From: Oscillospiraceae bacterium
GTDB taxonomy: Bacteria > Bacillota > Clostridia > Oscillospirales > Oscillospiraceae
DNA: 8,409 bases
Assembly (NCBI GenBank): GCA_016296045.1
Contig: JAEDKB010000064.1
Span: 1 to 8,409 of the forward strand
Reading direction: 5' to 3'
Shown here: in pieces, positions 1 through 7,304 of the stretch
Layout of the letters: each line of letters starts with the position of its first letter
How positions within the stretch are numbered: position 1 is the first letter of the stretch
Translations under genes and position numbers: made by a program
The notes under the pieces: generated by a model
Told to the model about the DNA's origin: nothing
Database searches by the model: none
What the model saw: only the letters and a program-made list of their open reading frames with translations

Positions 1-1633
1 CCGCGTTTCGAATCGTGGAAAGGCGATGTGCAATAATCAGCGTCGTTCTTCCGACAGCCAGCGCATCCAGCGCAGATTGGATCTTGGCCTCCGTTACGCT
101 GTCGAGCGCACTCGTTGCCTCATCCAGAATCAGAATCGGCGGATTTTTCAGGAAAATGCGGGCAATGGATATGCGCTGCTTCTGACCGCCGGAAAGCAGG
201 GTGCCCCGTTCGCCGACATAGGTGTCAAAGCCATCCGGCATTTCCATGATGTCATCATATATTTCCGCACGTTTTGCCGCGCTGATGATTTCCTCCATGG
301 TCGCCTCCGGCTTGCCGTAGCGGATATTGTTGCCGATGGTGTCGGCAAAGAGGAATACATCCTGCTGCACCACGCCAATGGCATGATGCAGCGACTCCTG
401 CGTAACCTGACGGACATCCAGACCGTCAATGCAGATCTTACCGTCCGTCACATCATAAAAGCGGGGAACCAGACGGCACAGCGTACTCTTTCCTCCGCCG
501 GAGGGCCCCACAATCGCCACCGTTTGGCCGGGCGCAACCGTGAAGCTCACATCATCCAGCACATCAAGATCCCCTTCATAAGCGAACGTGACATGCTCGG
601 CACGGATTTCACCGCGCACATTTTTCAGTTCTACCGCATCCGGCGCGTCGCGCAGCGTCGGCTCTGTCCGCATCAGTTCGACAAAACGGCTCAGTCCCGC
701 AAAGCCATCTGTAAACATTTCGGCAAAGTTGATCAGCTTGCGCACCGGACTGGTAAAGGTGGAAATATACAGGCTGAAGGTCAAAAGATCCACCATTTCG
801 ATCCGATTCTTCATAATCAGTGCCCCGCCGATTGTAATCACCGACACAGACAAAACCGACATAAAGAATTCCAGTGAACTGAAGAAAATGCCCATTTCCT
901 TGTGGAATTGCCGTTTTGATGTCTTAAAACGGTTGTTTGCATTGTCGAATTTCCGGAATTCAACATCCTCGTTTGCAAACGCCTTTGCGGTTCGGATGCC
1001 GGACAGCGAGGATTCGATCTCTGCATTGATTGCGGCAGTCTTCACCTTAACGCCCTTGGAAGCTGCGCTCATCTTTCGGCGCCGCAAAACAACAACCACC
1101 AAGAGAATCGGCAGAATCACACACACGACGAGCGCCAGACGCCATTCAATCGTAAACATGACAATCAGCGCACCGATGATTGTCAAAAGAGAAATGACCA
1201 GATCCTCCGGCCCGTGATGAGCAAGCTCGGTGATTTCAAACAGATCGCTCGTCAGGCGGCTCATGAGCTGACCGGTACGGTTTCGGTCAAAAAATTCATA
1301 GCCGAGCGTCTGCATATGCCGAAACAGATCGCGACGGATATCCGCCTCTACGCGAATGCCAAAGGTATGCCCCCAATAGCAGATCACAAAATACAAAAAA
1401 GCGCGGATCAGATAGGCTGCCGCCATCGTTCCCATCACTGCGAAAAAGACGGAATAGGCATTATGCGGCAGGAGGTTGTTCATCGACCAGCGCGATACCA
1501 GCGGAAACGCCAGATCGACTGCCGCGACCAGCAGCGCACAGATCATGTCGGCTGCAAACAAGCGGCGATGCGGCTTAAAATAGCCGAGAAAAATTCGGAG
1601 TAAGCTATGTTTCTGATAATATTTTGTATCCAT
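1..1633 (-). CDS. ABC exporter half-transporter (permease fused to ATPase), 3' end cut by window edge
   Basis: This is a type IV (MsbA/Sav1866-like) ABC exporter that would dimerise in the membrane and use ATP to expel drugs, lipids or peptides. I translated 544 codons before the window ends. The transmembrane domain spans about residues 20-300, with hydrophobic segments near 25-47, 62-87, 143-184, 250-273 and 280-300. The ATPase domain shows an A-loop Tyr352, Walker A GPSGGGKST (376-384), Q-loop Gln423/424 in VVQQDVF, signature LSGGQ (480-484), Walker B ILILDEA (500-506, Asp504) and switch His536 in IIAHRLS. All catalytic positions are intact. Members usually have about 575-580 residues, so roughly 30-35 are missing at the edge. 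Two start codons stand in tandem (1636 and 1633). I chose 1633 because AAAGGA then sits about 6 bases upstream. The first ATG abuts the MATE stop codon, so translation is probably coupled. The substrate cannot be told, and whether it works as a homodimer or with a partner beyond the edge is open. Confidence 0.95.
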   Translation of the reverse strand, partial: MDTKYYQKHSLLRIFLGYFKPHRRLFAADMICALLVAAVDLAFPLVSRWSMNNLLPHNAYSVFFAVMGTMAAAYLIRAFLYFVICYWGHTFGIRVEADIRRDLFRHMQTLGYEFFDRNRTGQLMSRLTSDLFEITELAHHGPEDLVISLLTIIGALIVMFTIEWRLALVVCVILPILLVVVVLRRRKMSAASKGVKVKTAAINAEIESSLSGIRTAKAFANEDVEFRKFDNANNRFKTSKRQFHKEMGIFFSSLEFFMSVLSVSVITIGGALIMKNRIEMVDLLTFSLYISTFTSPVRKLINFAEMFTDGFAGLSRFVELMRTEPTLRDAPDAVELKNVRGEIRAEHVTFAYEGDLDVLDDVSFTVAPGQTVAIVGPSGGGKSTLCRLVPRFYDVTDGKICIDGLDVRQVTQESLHHAIGVVQQDVFLFADTIGNNIRYGKPEATMEEIISAAKRAEIYDDIMEMPDGFDTYVGERGTLLSGGQKQRISIARIFLKNPPILILDEATSALDSVTEAKIQSALDALAVGRTTLIIAHRLSTIRNA

Positions 1634-1636
1634 CAT

Positions 1637-3031
1637 TTATCCTTTTACGATATTATTGATCCAAATTCCTTTTTTTATCATAATCAGTCCGATAACGCAC
1701 TTCAGGATATCAACAAGCTGGCAAATCAAAAAGAGCGGTATGATCGGCATATGTGCAACGTGCGTGAGGAAGAGCGCCAGCGGCACGGTAAATACACATA
1801 CAAACAGACTGTCAAACACAAAGGTCACCGCGGTCTTGCCGCCTGAACGCAGTGTAAAATAGCAGGCGTTTGCAAGACTGTTGATCGGCATACACAGCGC
1901 CACAATCAAAATAAAGCTGGAAGCCAGTGAACGTATCTCTTCCGTCGTATTATATATTTTCGGAAACAGAGAAGCGACACAGGCCATAACGCCGCCGATC
2001 ACAAAGCAAATCAGCACGGAAAAGGTGATGAGCTTTCGATCCGTATCCACCGCCTCTTCCAGCTTATTCGCGCCCAGAAGCTGACCGACAATGATGCCGA
2101 TTGCATTGCCCATGGCAAGGAACGCAACATTAAACACATTGGCAATCGTACTTGCGATATTATTGGCGGAAACCACATCATAGCCATGCTGAGAATAGCA
2201 CTGAGAAAGCAGCGCCATACCGCCTGCCCAAAGCGTCTCGTTAATCATAAGCGGCAGCGTCTTTTTGGCAATTTTCCAAACCAACTCCCTTGGAATATAG
2301 ATAGAGCGATACACACCGCGAATGAACGGATGCTTGTCCGCATGAAGATGCGTCCAGACCAAAACAATTCCCAATTCGACAAAGCGGGAGATGACTGTTG
2401 CAACCGCCGCACCGGCTGAACCCATCGCCGGAAAGCCCAGATAACCGAAAATCAGCAGCGTATTACACAGCAGGTTTACGAAAACCGAAACCACACCGGC
2501 AATCATGGGCACAAACGTCTGACCGCTTTCGCGCAATGTTCCGGCATAGCATTGCGAAAGAACAAACGGAACGAATCCGATCAGCATAATATGCATGTAT
2601 TCTTTTGCATAGCCCAGACTATCTGCAATCTCCTGCGCGGTTCCCTCTCCTTTGAGGTAAAGCATAATCAGCGGCTCGCCAAATATCAGGAAAATCGCGA
2701 TACCGCCGGCAGCCAGCAGTGCACCGATGATCAGTTTGAAACGAAATGCGTAGCGCACACCGTCATGATTTCCGCTGCCGAAAAACTGGGCGCCAAAAAT
2801 TCCGGCACCGGAAACCGCGCCGAAAACCGCCAGATTAAATACAAAAATCAGCGTGTTGGCAATCGAAACGCCGGTCATTTGCTCCGTTCCGACCCGTCCG
2901 ACCATGATATTATCCAGCATACCCACAAGCTGGGAAATGCCGTTTTGTATCATAATGGGAATCGCTACCGCCAACGCAAGCTTATAAAACGCACGATCCC
3001 CGAAATATTTTTTTCTCAAAGATTTTTGCAT
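1637..3031 (-). CDS. MATE family multidrug efflux transporter
   Basis: This 464-residue integral membrane protein belongs to the MATE family, which exports cationic drugs or metabolites by Na+ or H+ antiport. The length fits the usual 440-470 residues. Family-typical stretches are visible: the N-terminal segment ending in MLDNIMVGRVGTEQ (about 38-51), the LRESGQTFVPM loop, GSAGAAVATVISRFVE before the mid-protein loop, and a second repeat containing GGMALLSQCYSQ and SGGKTAVTFVFDS. About twelve hydrophobic segments can be followed along the chain. The start is one of two tandem ATGs (3034 or 3031). I preferred 3031 because GGAG then lies 7 bases upstream rather than 4. An in-frame extension to 3115 is rejected because it crosses the promoter and the pepD terminator. 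The gene is first in a two-gene operon with the ABC exporter, sharing a TAAATGATG junction. The export function is secure; the substrate and coupling ion are unknown. Confidence 0.95.
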   Translation of the reverse strand: MQKSLRKKYFGDRAFYKLALAVAIPIMIQNGISQLVGMLDNIMVGRVGTEQMTGVSIANTLIFVFNLAVFGAVSGAGIFGAQFFGSGNHDGVRYAFRFKLIIGALLAAGGIAIFLIFGEPLIMLYLKGEGTAQEIADSLGYAKEYMHIMLIGFVPFVLSQCYAGTLRESGQTFVPMIAGVVSVFVNLLCNTLLIFGYLGFPAMGSAGAAVATVISRFVELGIVLVWTHLHADKHPFIRGVYRSIYIPRELVWKIAKKTLPLMINETLWAGGMALLSQCYSQHGYDVVSANNIASTIANVFNVAFLAMGNAIGIIVGQLLGANKLEEAVDTDRKLITFSVLICFVIGGVMACVASLFPKIYNTTEEIRSLASSFILIVALCMPINSLANACYFTLRSGGKTAVTFVFDSLFVCVFTVPLALFLTHVAHMPIIPLFLICQLVDILKCVIGLIMIKKGIWINNIVKG

Positions 3032-3063
3032 CATGTTTCTCCAACGAAAAGGTAAGTTAAAAT

Positions 3064-3092
3064 ATTGTAGCAGGTTTTTACAAAAAAAGCAA
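3064..3092 (-). promoter_or_regulatory. Predicted sigma-A promoter of the MATE-ABC operon
   Basis: Reading the minus strand, TACAAT (3069-3064) is preceded by TGC, giving an extended -10 element. The weak -35 candidate TTGCTT (3092-3087) lies 17 bases upstream. Transcription would start near 3057, leaving a leader of about 25 bases with the GGAG ribosome site. The -35 hexamer lies inside the descending arm and T-tract of the pepD terminator, so the two signals overlap. Only three of six -35 bases match consensus, so the call rests mainly on the extended -10 and its position. Confidence 0.5.
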
Positions 3093-3133
3093 CAAATATC
3101 CGCCGCATCTGACACATACGGCGGATGTTTGTT
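3082..3133 (-). terminator. Intrinsic terminator after pepD
   Basis: On the minus strand a 15-bp stem (arms 3133-3119 and 3105-3091, one G-T wobble) with a 13-base loop is followed by GC and seven T residues (3088-3082). The core CATCCGCCG/CGGCGGATA is GC-rich. It starts 6 bases after the pepD stop codon, so it should end that transcript and separate it from the MATE-ABC operon. Confidence 0.9.
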
Positions 3134-3139
3134 ATTTCA

Positions 3140-4555
3140 TTATAAGCGGGCAAGAACTTCGACCAGATAATTCCATGTGCGCTCCGTAGAGGCCAGATCC
3201 AGGCGCTCCCGACTGGTATGAATGTCATACATCTGCGGCCCGAAGGACACCGCATCCAGGCCGGGCAGACGATCGGCGAAAATACCGCACTCCAGACCGG
3301 CATGAATGGCCTCAACGACCGCCTCGTGTCCATATTGTTCACGGAACACTTCCAGCATCGTATCACGCAGCCGCGACTGCTTCTGATACTCCCATGCGGG
3401 ATATGCACCGGACTCAGCATAGCTTCCGCCGTAGCTTTCCCCGATCTGACGCAGCCGCTCAATCAATTCCGTCTTTTCCGTATTGACAGAGCTTCGGACG
3501 GAGAAGGTCATCGTTACACAATCGTTTTGCGTCGTAAGGATGCCGAGATTCAGCGAAGTCTGCACCAGATTCTCAATATCACAGCTCATTTTCTGCACAC
3601 CGTTGGGAAGTGCATTCAGCAGCGCCAGCGTTTGTCTGCTGTCTTCCTCGGTCATGGGAAGCAGATCGCTTTTTGCAGGCTCACAGATGAATTGAACCTC
3701 TGTTTCCGCTTCCGGAAGCGTCTTGCGGATTTCCTCTGCACGGGCAAAAAACGCGCTTTCCGGTGCGTCTGCCGCTACAATCGCTTCCGCCGCTCTGGGG
3801 ATCGCATTGTCCTTGCTGCCGCCGTCAATACGAACCAAGCGCACGGGCAGGTCTTTCAGAATCTGCGCCAGCACTTTATTTGCATTGGCACGGCCGCTGT
3901 TGATTTCCACGCCGCTGTGACCGCCGATCAGATCCTTAACCGCCATGCGCCAGATCGGTCCGTCCGCGGCTTCTCGCTGAATCGGTTTTGAAATCGTCGA
4001 GGTCGCGCCGCCCGCGCAGCTAACCGTCAGGATCCCTTCATCCTCTGAATCACAGTTGAGAAGAATTCGTCCCTGCAAAACGCTCATATCCATGGCCTCC
4101 GCGCCCAGCATGCCGATCTCCTCATCGACCGTAAACACCGCTTCGATCGGCGGGTGTCTCAGCTCGTTTGACTCCAGCACCGCCAGCGCGTAGGCCACCG
4201 CGATCCCGTCATCACCGCCCAGCGTTGTTCCTTCCGCAAAAATATACTTGCCGTCACAGCGCAGACGAAGGCCGTCCTTTGAAAAATCAATGTCACAGTC
4301 GGGATCCTTTTCGCAGACCATGTCCAAATGCCCCTGCACAATGACCGTCGGATGGTTCTCATAGCCTGCGGATGCCGGTTTATAAATGACAACATTGTTG
4401 TTCGCATCCTGAATGTATTTCAGGCCATGCTCCTTTGCAAAACGGACGCAGTAGTCCGATATGCGCTTGGTATCCCGCGAGCCATGGGGGATCGCACAGA
4501 TTTCTTCAAAATATCGAAGCGCCGCTTCCGGACGCAGTCCTTTTAAAATACGCAT
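3140..4555 (-). CDS. pepD: Aminoacyl-histidine dipeptidase (beta-Ala-His dipeptidase, M20C)
   Basis: This is a cytoplasmic zinc-dependent dipeptidase of peptidase family M20C (PepD), which cleaves Xaa-His dipeptides and often other dipeptides for peptide nutrition. The 471 residues are close to the 485 of E. coli PepD. Residues matching the known di-metal site are present: His76 and Asp78 in GHLDMV, bridging Asp115 in LGGDDGI, Glu145/Glu146 in VDEEIGM, Asp169 in NCDSEDEG and His446 in YDIHTSRE near the C-terminus. A dimerisation/lid domain is expected between about residues 190 and 390. No signal peptide is visible. The start is well supported by AAGGAGG placed 6 bases before the ATG. The gene appears to be monocistronic, with a promoter just upstream and a strong terminator after the stop. 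It has no evident functional link to its neighbours. Family assignment is secure; exact dipeptide preference is not readable. Confidence 0.95.
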   Translation of the reverse strand: MRILKGLRPEAALRYFEEICAIPHGSRDTKRISDYCVRFAKEHGLKYIQDANNNVVIYKPASAGYENHPTVIVQGHLDMVCEKDPDCDIDFSKDGLRLRCDGKYIFAEGTTLGGDDGIAVAYALAVLESNELRHPPIEAVFTVDEEIGMLGAEAMDMSVLQGRILLNCDSEDEGILTVSCAGGATSTISKPIQREAADGPIWRMAVKDLIGGHSGVEINSGRANANKVLAQILKDLPVRLVRIDGGSKDNAIPRAAEAIVAADAPESAFFARAEEIRKTLPEAETEVQFICEPAKSDLLPMTEEDSRQTLALLNALPNGVQKMSCDIENLVQTSLNLGILTTQNDCVTMTFSVRSSVNTEKTELIERLRQIGESYGGSYAESGAYPAWEYQKQSRLRDTMLEVFREQYGHEAVVEAIHAGLECGIFADRLPGLDAVSFGPQMYDIHTSRERLDLASTERTWNYLVEVLARL

Positions 4556-4579
4556 AAAAAGCCTCCTTTTTCTTTTATC

Positions 4580-4608
4580 ATCATATCACATTTTTTCAGG
4601 AAGAACAA
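4580..4608 (-). promoter_or_regulatory. Predicted sigma-A promoter of pepD
   Basis: On the minus strand TATGAT (4585-4580, five of six consensus bases) is preceded by TGA, making an extended -10. TTGTTC (4608-4603) is a partial -35 at the ideal 17-base spacing. Transcription would begin near 4573, a few bases before the AAGGAGG ribosome site, so the leader is very short (about 18 bases). No operator was recognised. Confidence 0.6.
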
Positions 4609-4651
4609 CCGGATTTCTGCATAAAGGTCGTTAGAAAGGCTTCAGGGACAA

Positions 4652-4699
4652 GCAACTCGCACTCGTCATCGTACACAGGTACGGCAGAGTGCGAGTTGC
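4652..4699 (-). repeat. 13-bp inverted repeat (stem-loop) downstream of the HtrA-like gene
   Basis: Arms GCAACTCGCACTC (4652-4664) and GAGTGCGAGTTGC (4687-4699) are perfectly complementary. Inside them a second short stem, CGTAC/GTACG (4670-4674 and 4679-4683), closes a four-base loop. It lies 36 bases past the HtrA-like stop and before the pepD promoter, where the operon terminator would be expected. However, the minus-strand sequence after the stem (TTGTCCCTGAAGCC) is not a convincing T-tract. It could be an atypical terminator, a 3' end stabilising structure or a protein-binding palindrome. The remainder of the 180-base gap holds only the pepD promoter and ribosome site. Confidence 0.75.
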
Positions 4700-4735
4700 G
4701 CTGTGATTCCGGTTCTTCAAAAACCTTTCGTCTTT

Positions 4736-5869
4736 TCAACGAGTGCTTTGCAGCACGATTGTAATACTGTATTCCCGTCCCATGCGGTAGATCAGAAGCT
4801 GCACGGTATCTCCTGGATGCAGCAGCTCCATTGCCGCCTGATAGTCGTCGGCATTTTTGATCTGCTTTGCGTCGATTTGCAGCAGCACATCGCCCGGACG
4901 AATTCCGGCAAGATACGCGCTGCCGTTTACAACAACCTGGCTGATCATTACGCCCTCCGGAAGCTGCCAATAGCGGCGCTGTATGTCGTTAAGCTCTGCA
5001 ATCTGAACGCCGAGGGAGGCCTGCGGATTGATGCATCCGTAGCTGATCAGATCATTCGCCAATTCTTTTGCCGTGCAGATCGGAAGCGCCTTGCCGTCAC
5101 GCGGCTTTTCTCCGATTTGAATTGCGACCACCTGACCGCTTTGATTGATCAAGACACCCTCCTCCGACAAATCAACGACAAGCATACGAGTCTGCTCTCC
5201 GCCAAGCACGGCCGAATCATCTGCCTTAATGACCGTTGCTTCTTTCAGCTCTCCGCTGTAGGAAAGCAGATGGAGTCGGTCGCCGCTCTGAATTTCGGAA
5301 GAATCACCAAGCTCTGCCGGCTCCAGCGTCTCCGCCTCAATTTTGAGCACCGCCAAGTCGCTGCTTCCATCCGATCCGACGCACACCGCCGTGTGTGAGC
5401 TTCCGTCGGAGAGGATGACGCACAACGCGTGAACGGTTTCGACACTATGGGAATTGGTCAGAATATATCCATCCCGCGTCAGAACAAGACCGGTGCCGAT
5501 TGCTGTTTCGGAATCCGTCTGTGCCGTGATCCGCACCAGACTCGGAAGCAGTTTTTTTACGATTTCCGTGTCTGAAAGCGTCTGCCCGGAAGGATGAATT
5601 CCCGCCTGAACTTTATCGCCGCCGATCAAGCCCGAAAAAGCGCCGATTTGGTCACTTCCGGGCAAAAGCACATTTTTAATTGCATTGATTCTGTCCTTAT
5701 TCTGCAGGCGGAGGTGGACCGCAAATGCCACCAGATTTGCGCCAAGCAGGATCACCAGAAGAATCAGCGTCATCGGAAGATACGATTTTTGTCTGATCGG
5801 CTGTTTTCCCGTGCCGAAAGAGTCCGGCATCGGCATTTTATCGTGCCTGCTTTTCTCCGGCGTGTTCAT
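4736..5869 (-). CDS. Membrane-anchored HtrA-like PDZ protein lacking the catalytic serine motif
   Basis: This 377-residue protein has the HtrA/DegP layout: a short cytoplasmic N-terminus, one membrane anchor (about 32-54), a linker, a trypsin-like domain (about 100-275) and one PDZ domain (about 283-375, with GVMISQVVVNGSAYLAGIRPGDVLLQI). His141 in ILTNSHSVE and Asp171 in SSDLAVLKIE match the triad. The usual GNSGGPLIN motif is replaced by LSEEGVLIN (234-242), which puts Glu236 at the serine position by gap-free alignment to the following LIN. The segment before it is also shorter than in active HtrA. Proteolysis therefore looks lost, and a peptide-binding or regulatory role outside the membrane is my inference. 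The start at 5869 has AAAGGAGGG about 7 bases upstream. It follows the kinase gene by 16 bases, so it is the third gene of the two-component operon, as htrA genes often accompany stress or cell-wall two-component systems in Firmicutes. Fold assignment is firm; loss of activity is likely but untested. Confidence 0.88.
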   Translation of the reverse strand: MNTPEKSRHDKMPMPDSFGTGKQPIRQKSYLPMTLILLVILLGANLVAFAVHLRLQNKDRINAIKNVLLPGSDQIGAFSGLIGGDKVQAGIHPSGQTLSDTEIVKKLLPSLVRITAQTDSETAIGTGLVLTRDGYILTNSHSVETVHALCVILSDGSSHTAVCVGSDGSSDLAVLKIEAETLEPAELGDSSEIQSGDRLHLLSYSGELKEATVIKADDSAVLGGEQTRMLVVDLSEEGVLINQSGQVVAIQIGEKPRDGKALPICTAKELANDLISYGCINPQASLGVQIAELNDIQRRYWQLPEGVMISQVVVNGSAYLAGIRPGDVLLQIDAKQIKNADDYQAAMELLHPGDTVQLLIYRMGREYSITIVLQSTR

Positions 5870-5885
5870 TGCGTTCCCTCCTTTC

Positions 5886-7304
5886 CTACTTTGTCAGGGA
5901 CATGGTAAAGGTAAATTCCGTCTTTCCGTCGCGGCTCGTCACATAGATATCTTCTCCATGCGCGGTAACGATTGTCTTTACGATATACAGTCCGAGCCCG
6001 ACACCGTCACGGTCGGTTGAGCGGCTCTTGTCCGTCTTATGAAAACGGTCAAAGATCAGCGGAAGCTCCTCCGGTGCGATCGTCGGACCGGTATTTCCAA
6101 CGGTAACGACCGCGCTGTCGCCGCGGCGCACCACACGAATGCTCAATGTGCCGCCCTCGTTTGCAAACTTGACGGCATTATCTATCAGATTATGGAGCAC
6201 CTGCGTTACGGCATCCATCATCGCATGTACCGACAAGCCCAGCTCCGGCATATCCACATCAACATTCAGATGCTTGCGGTTGATTGGCTGTTCGAAACAC
6301 AGCAGAGCCTGCCCCGCAGCCTCGCAGATATCAAAATCCGTCAGCTTATCCGGCGGGATTCCCTGATCCTTCAGACGCGAAATCTCCAGCATATTGCGAA
6401 CCAAACGCGACAGGCGACGCGCTTCCGTAGCAACCAGCTCCATGTAATAGTGCGTTTTTTCTTCCGGAATGGTTCCGTCCAGCATACCGTCCAGATAGCC
6501 TGCAATGGTCGTCATCGGTGTTTTCAGCTCGTGGCTGACGTTTGCGACAAATTCCTGACGCACTGTTTCGGAGTTTTGCAGGGCAATCGTCATGTTGTTG
6601 AAGGCAACTGCCAGCTCCTCCATTTCTTCGTTCTGATAGCCGGTCGGAACGCGGACATTCATGTCGCCGCGAGCGATCTGTCTTGCGGCAGATGCCATCG
6701 TACGGATGGGTGCTGTCTCACGGCGGGTCAGATATGGCGTTGCGAGCAGTGTCAGGGCAATCGCCAAAAGCGATACCAGCAGGAAAATCTGAATTGTCTG
6801 GGTCGTCAGTGCATACAGCTCGCTGCGCTCCATGGACACCATTACGATGCACAGGCGCGTTCCGTCCTCTGCCGTAACCGGAACAGCGATTGCAATTCGC
6901 TCGCTTCCGTAAATTCTGCTTGCCTCCGAAGAAACCATTATGCCGCCCGAGGTAAATACCTTTTCGGCAGTCGTGCGTCCCAGACTGTGCCCGATATGAG
7001 AGCAGTTCTGAATATCACTGGCACAGATGCAGACCTGTCCCTCTTCGGTACAAATCACGATATCACTGCCCGATGCGGCAGCCGCGACCGCCAGATTCGT
7101 GCGGTATTCCACATCTCTCAAATAAAATGAAGAATAGGCTTTGGTCAATTGCACCACCGAATCGGCCGTTTCCCGCATACTGGTCTGTTTTTCATCGGTT
7201 ACATACCGCGTAAAGAGCGCCCAGAAGGATACGCCGATCAGTGTTGTTGCCACCAGCAGGACACAGACAATCAATGTCATTTGCCGGCGAAATGTCGTTT
7301 TCAT
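5886..7304 (-). CDS. Membrane sensor histidine kinase (HAMP, HisKA, HATPase_c)
   Basis: This 472-residue kinase would sense an extracytoplasmic signal and phosphorylate the response regulator encoded just upstream. It has transmembrane segments at about 10-32 and 169-190 flanking an external domain of roughly 135 residues. A HAMP domain follows (about 190-245), then HisKA with phospho-acceptor His258 in NVSHELKTP and the phosphatase-type ExxT motif (Glu259-Thr262). The ATPase domain has an N box (HNLIDNAVKF, 371-380), an F box (IFDRFHKTDKSRS) and a G2 box (GVGLGLYIVK, 434-443). The G1 box is divergent: Asn403-Thr-Gly-Pro-Thr replaces DxGxG. The external domain carries a Cys cluster (Cys85, Cys92, Cys94, Cys101) with His103 and His106. 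Its ATG overlaps the regulator stop as ATGA, and GAGG lies 10 bases upstream within the regulator gene, so translation is coupled. The domain order resembles WalK/PhoR kinases but there is no PAS domain, so I assign no gene name. Confidence 0.94.
   Translation of the reverse strand: MKTTFRRQMTLIVCVLLVATTLIGVSFWALFTRYVTDEKQTSMRETADSVVQLTKAYSSFYLRDVEYRTNLAVAAAASGSDIVICTEEGQVCICASDIQNCSHIGHSLGRTTAEKVFTSGGIMVSSEASRIYGSERIAIAVPVTAEDGTRLCIVMVSMERSELYALTTQTIQIFLLVSLLAIALTLLATPYLTRRETAPIRTMASAARQIARGDMNVRVPTGYQNEEMEELAVAFNNMTIALQNSETVRQEFVANVSHELKTPMTTIAGYLDGMLDGTIPEEKTHYYMELVATEARRLSRLVRNMLEISRLKDQGIPPDKLTDFDICEAAGQALLCFEQPINRKHLNVDVDMPELGLSVHAMMDAVTQVLHNLIDNAVKFANEGGTLSIRVVRRGDSAVVTVGNTGPTIAPEELPLIFDRFHKTDKSRSTDRDGVGLGLYIVKTIVTAHGEDIYVTSRDGKTEFTFTMSLTK

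Noticed and set aside
26..1217. Long plus-strand open frames across the left end
   Set aside because: They lie antisense to the ABC exporter, whose minus-strand translation shows every ATPase motif in order. The plus-strand products have no recognisable domain and an Arg/His/Gln-rich composition typical of antisense reading.
3032..3115. In-frame N-terminal extension of the MATE protein to 3115
   Set aside because: The added 27-28 residues are Cys/Phe-rich, unlike MATE N-termini, and the DNA is occupied by the pepD terminator and the predicted promoter. The GGAG site supports the start at 3031/3034.
3218..3991. 257-codon plus-strand open frame
   Set aside because: It is entirely antisense to pepD, which has an intact metal site, a strong ribosome site and a terminator. 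The plus-strand frame has no such support.
4596..4970. 124-codon minus-strand open frame overlapping the 3' end of the HtrA-like gene
   Set aside because: It runs out of frame through the PDZ-coding region, has no good ribosome site, and its tail simply reads through the 13-bp inverted repeat.
6039..7130. 363-codon plus-strand open frame
   Set aside because: Despite its length it is antisense to the histidine kinase with its full set of boxes. Its product is rich in Arg, His, Gln and Cys with no domain pattern.
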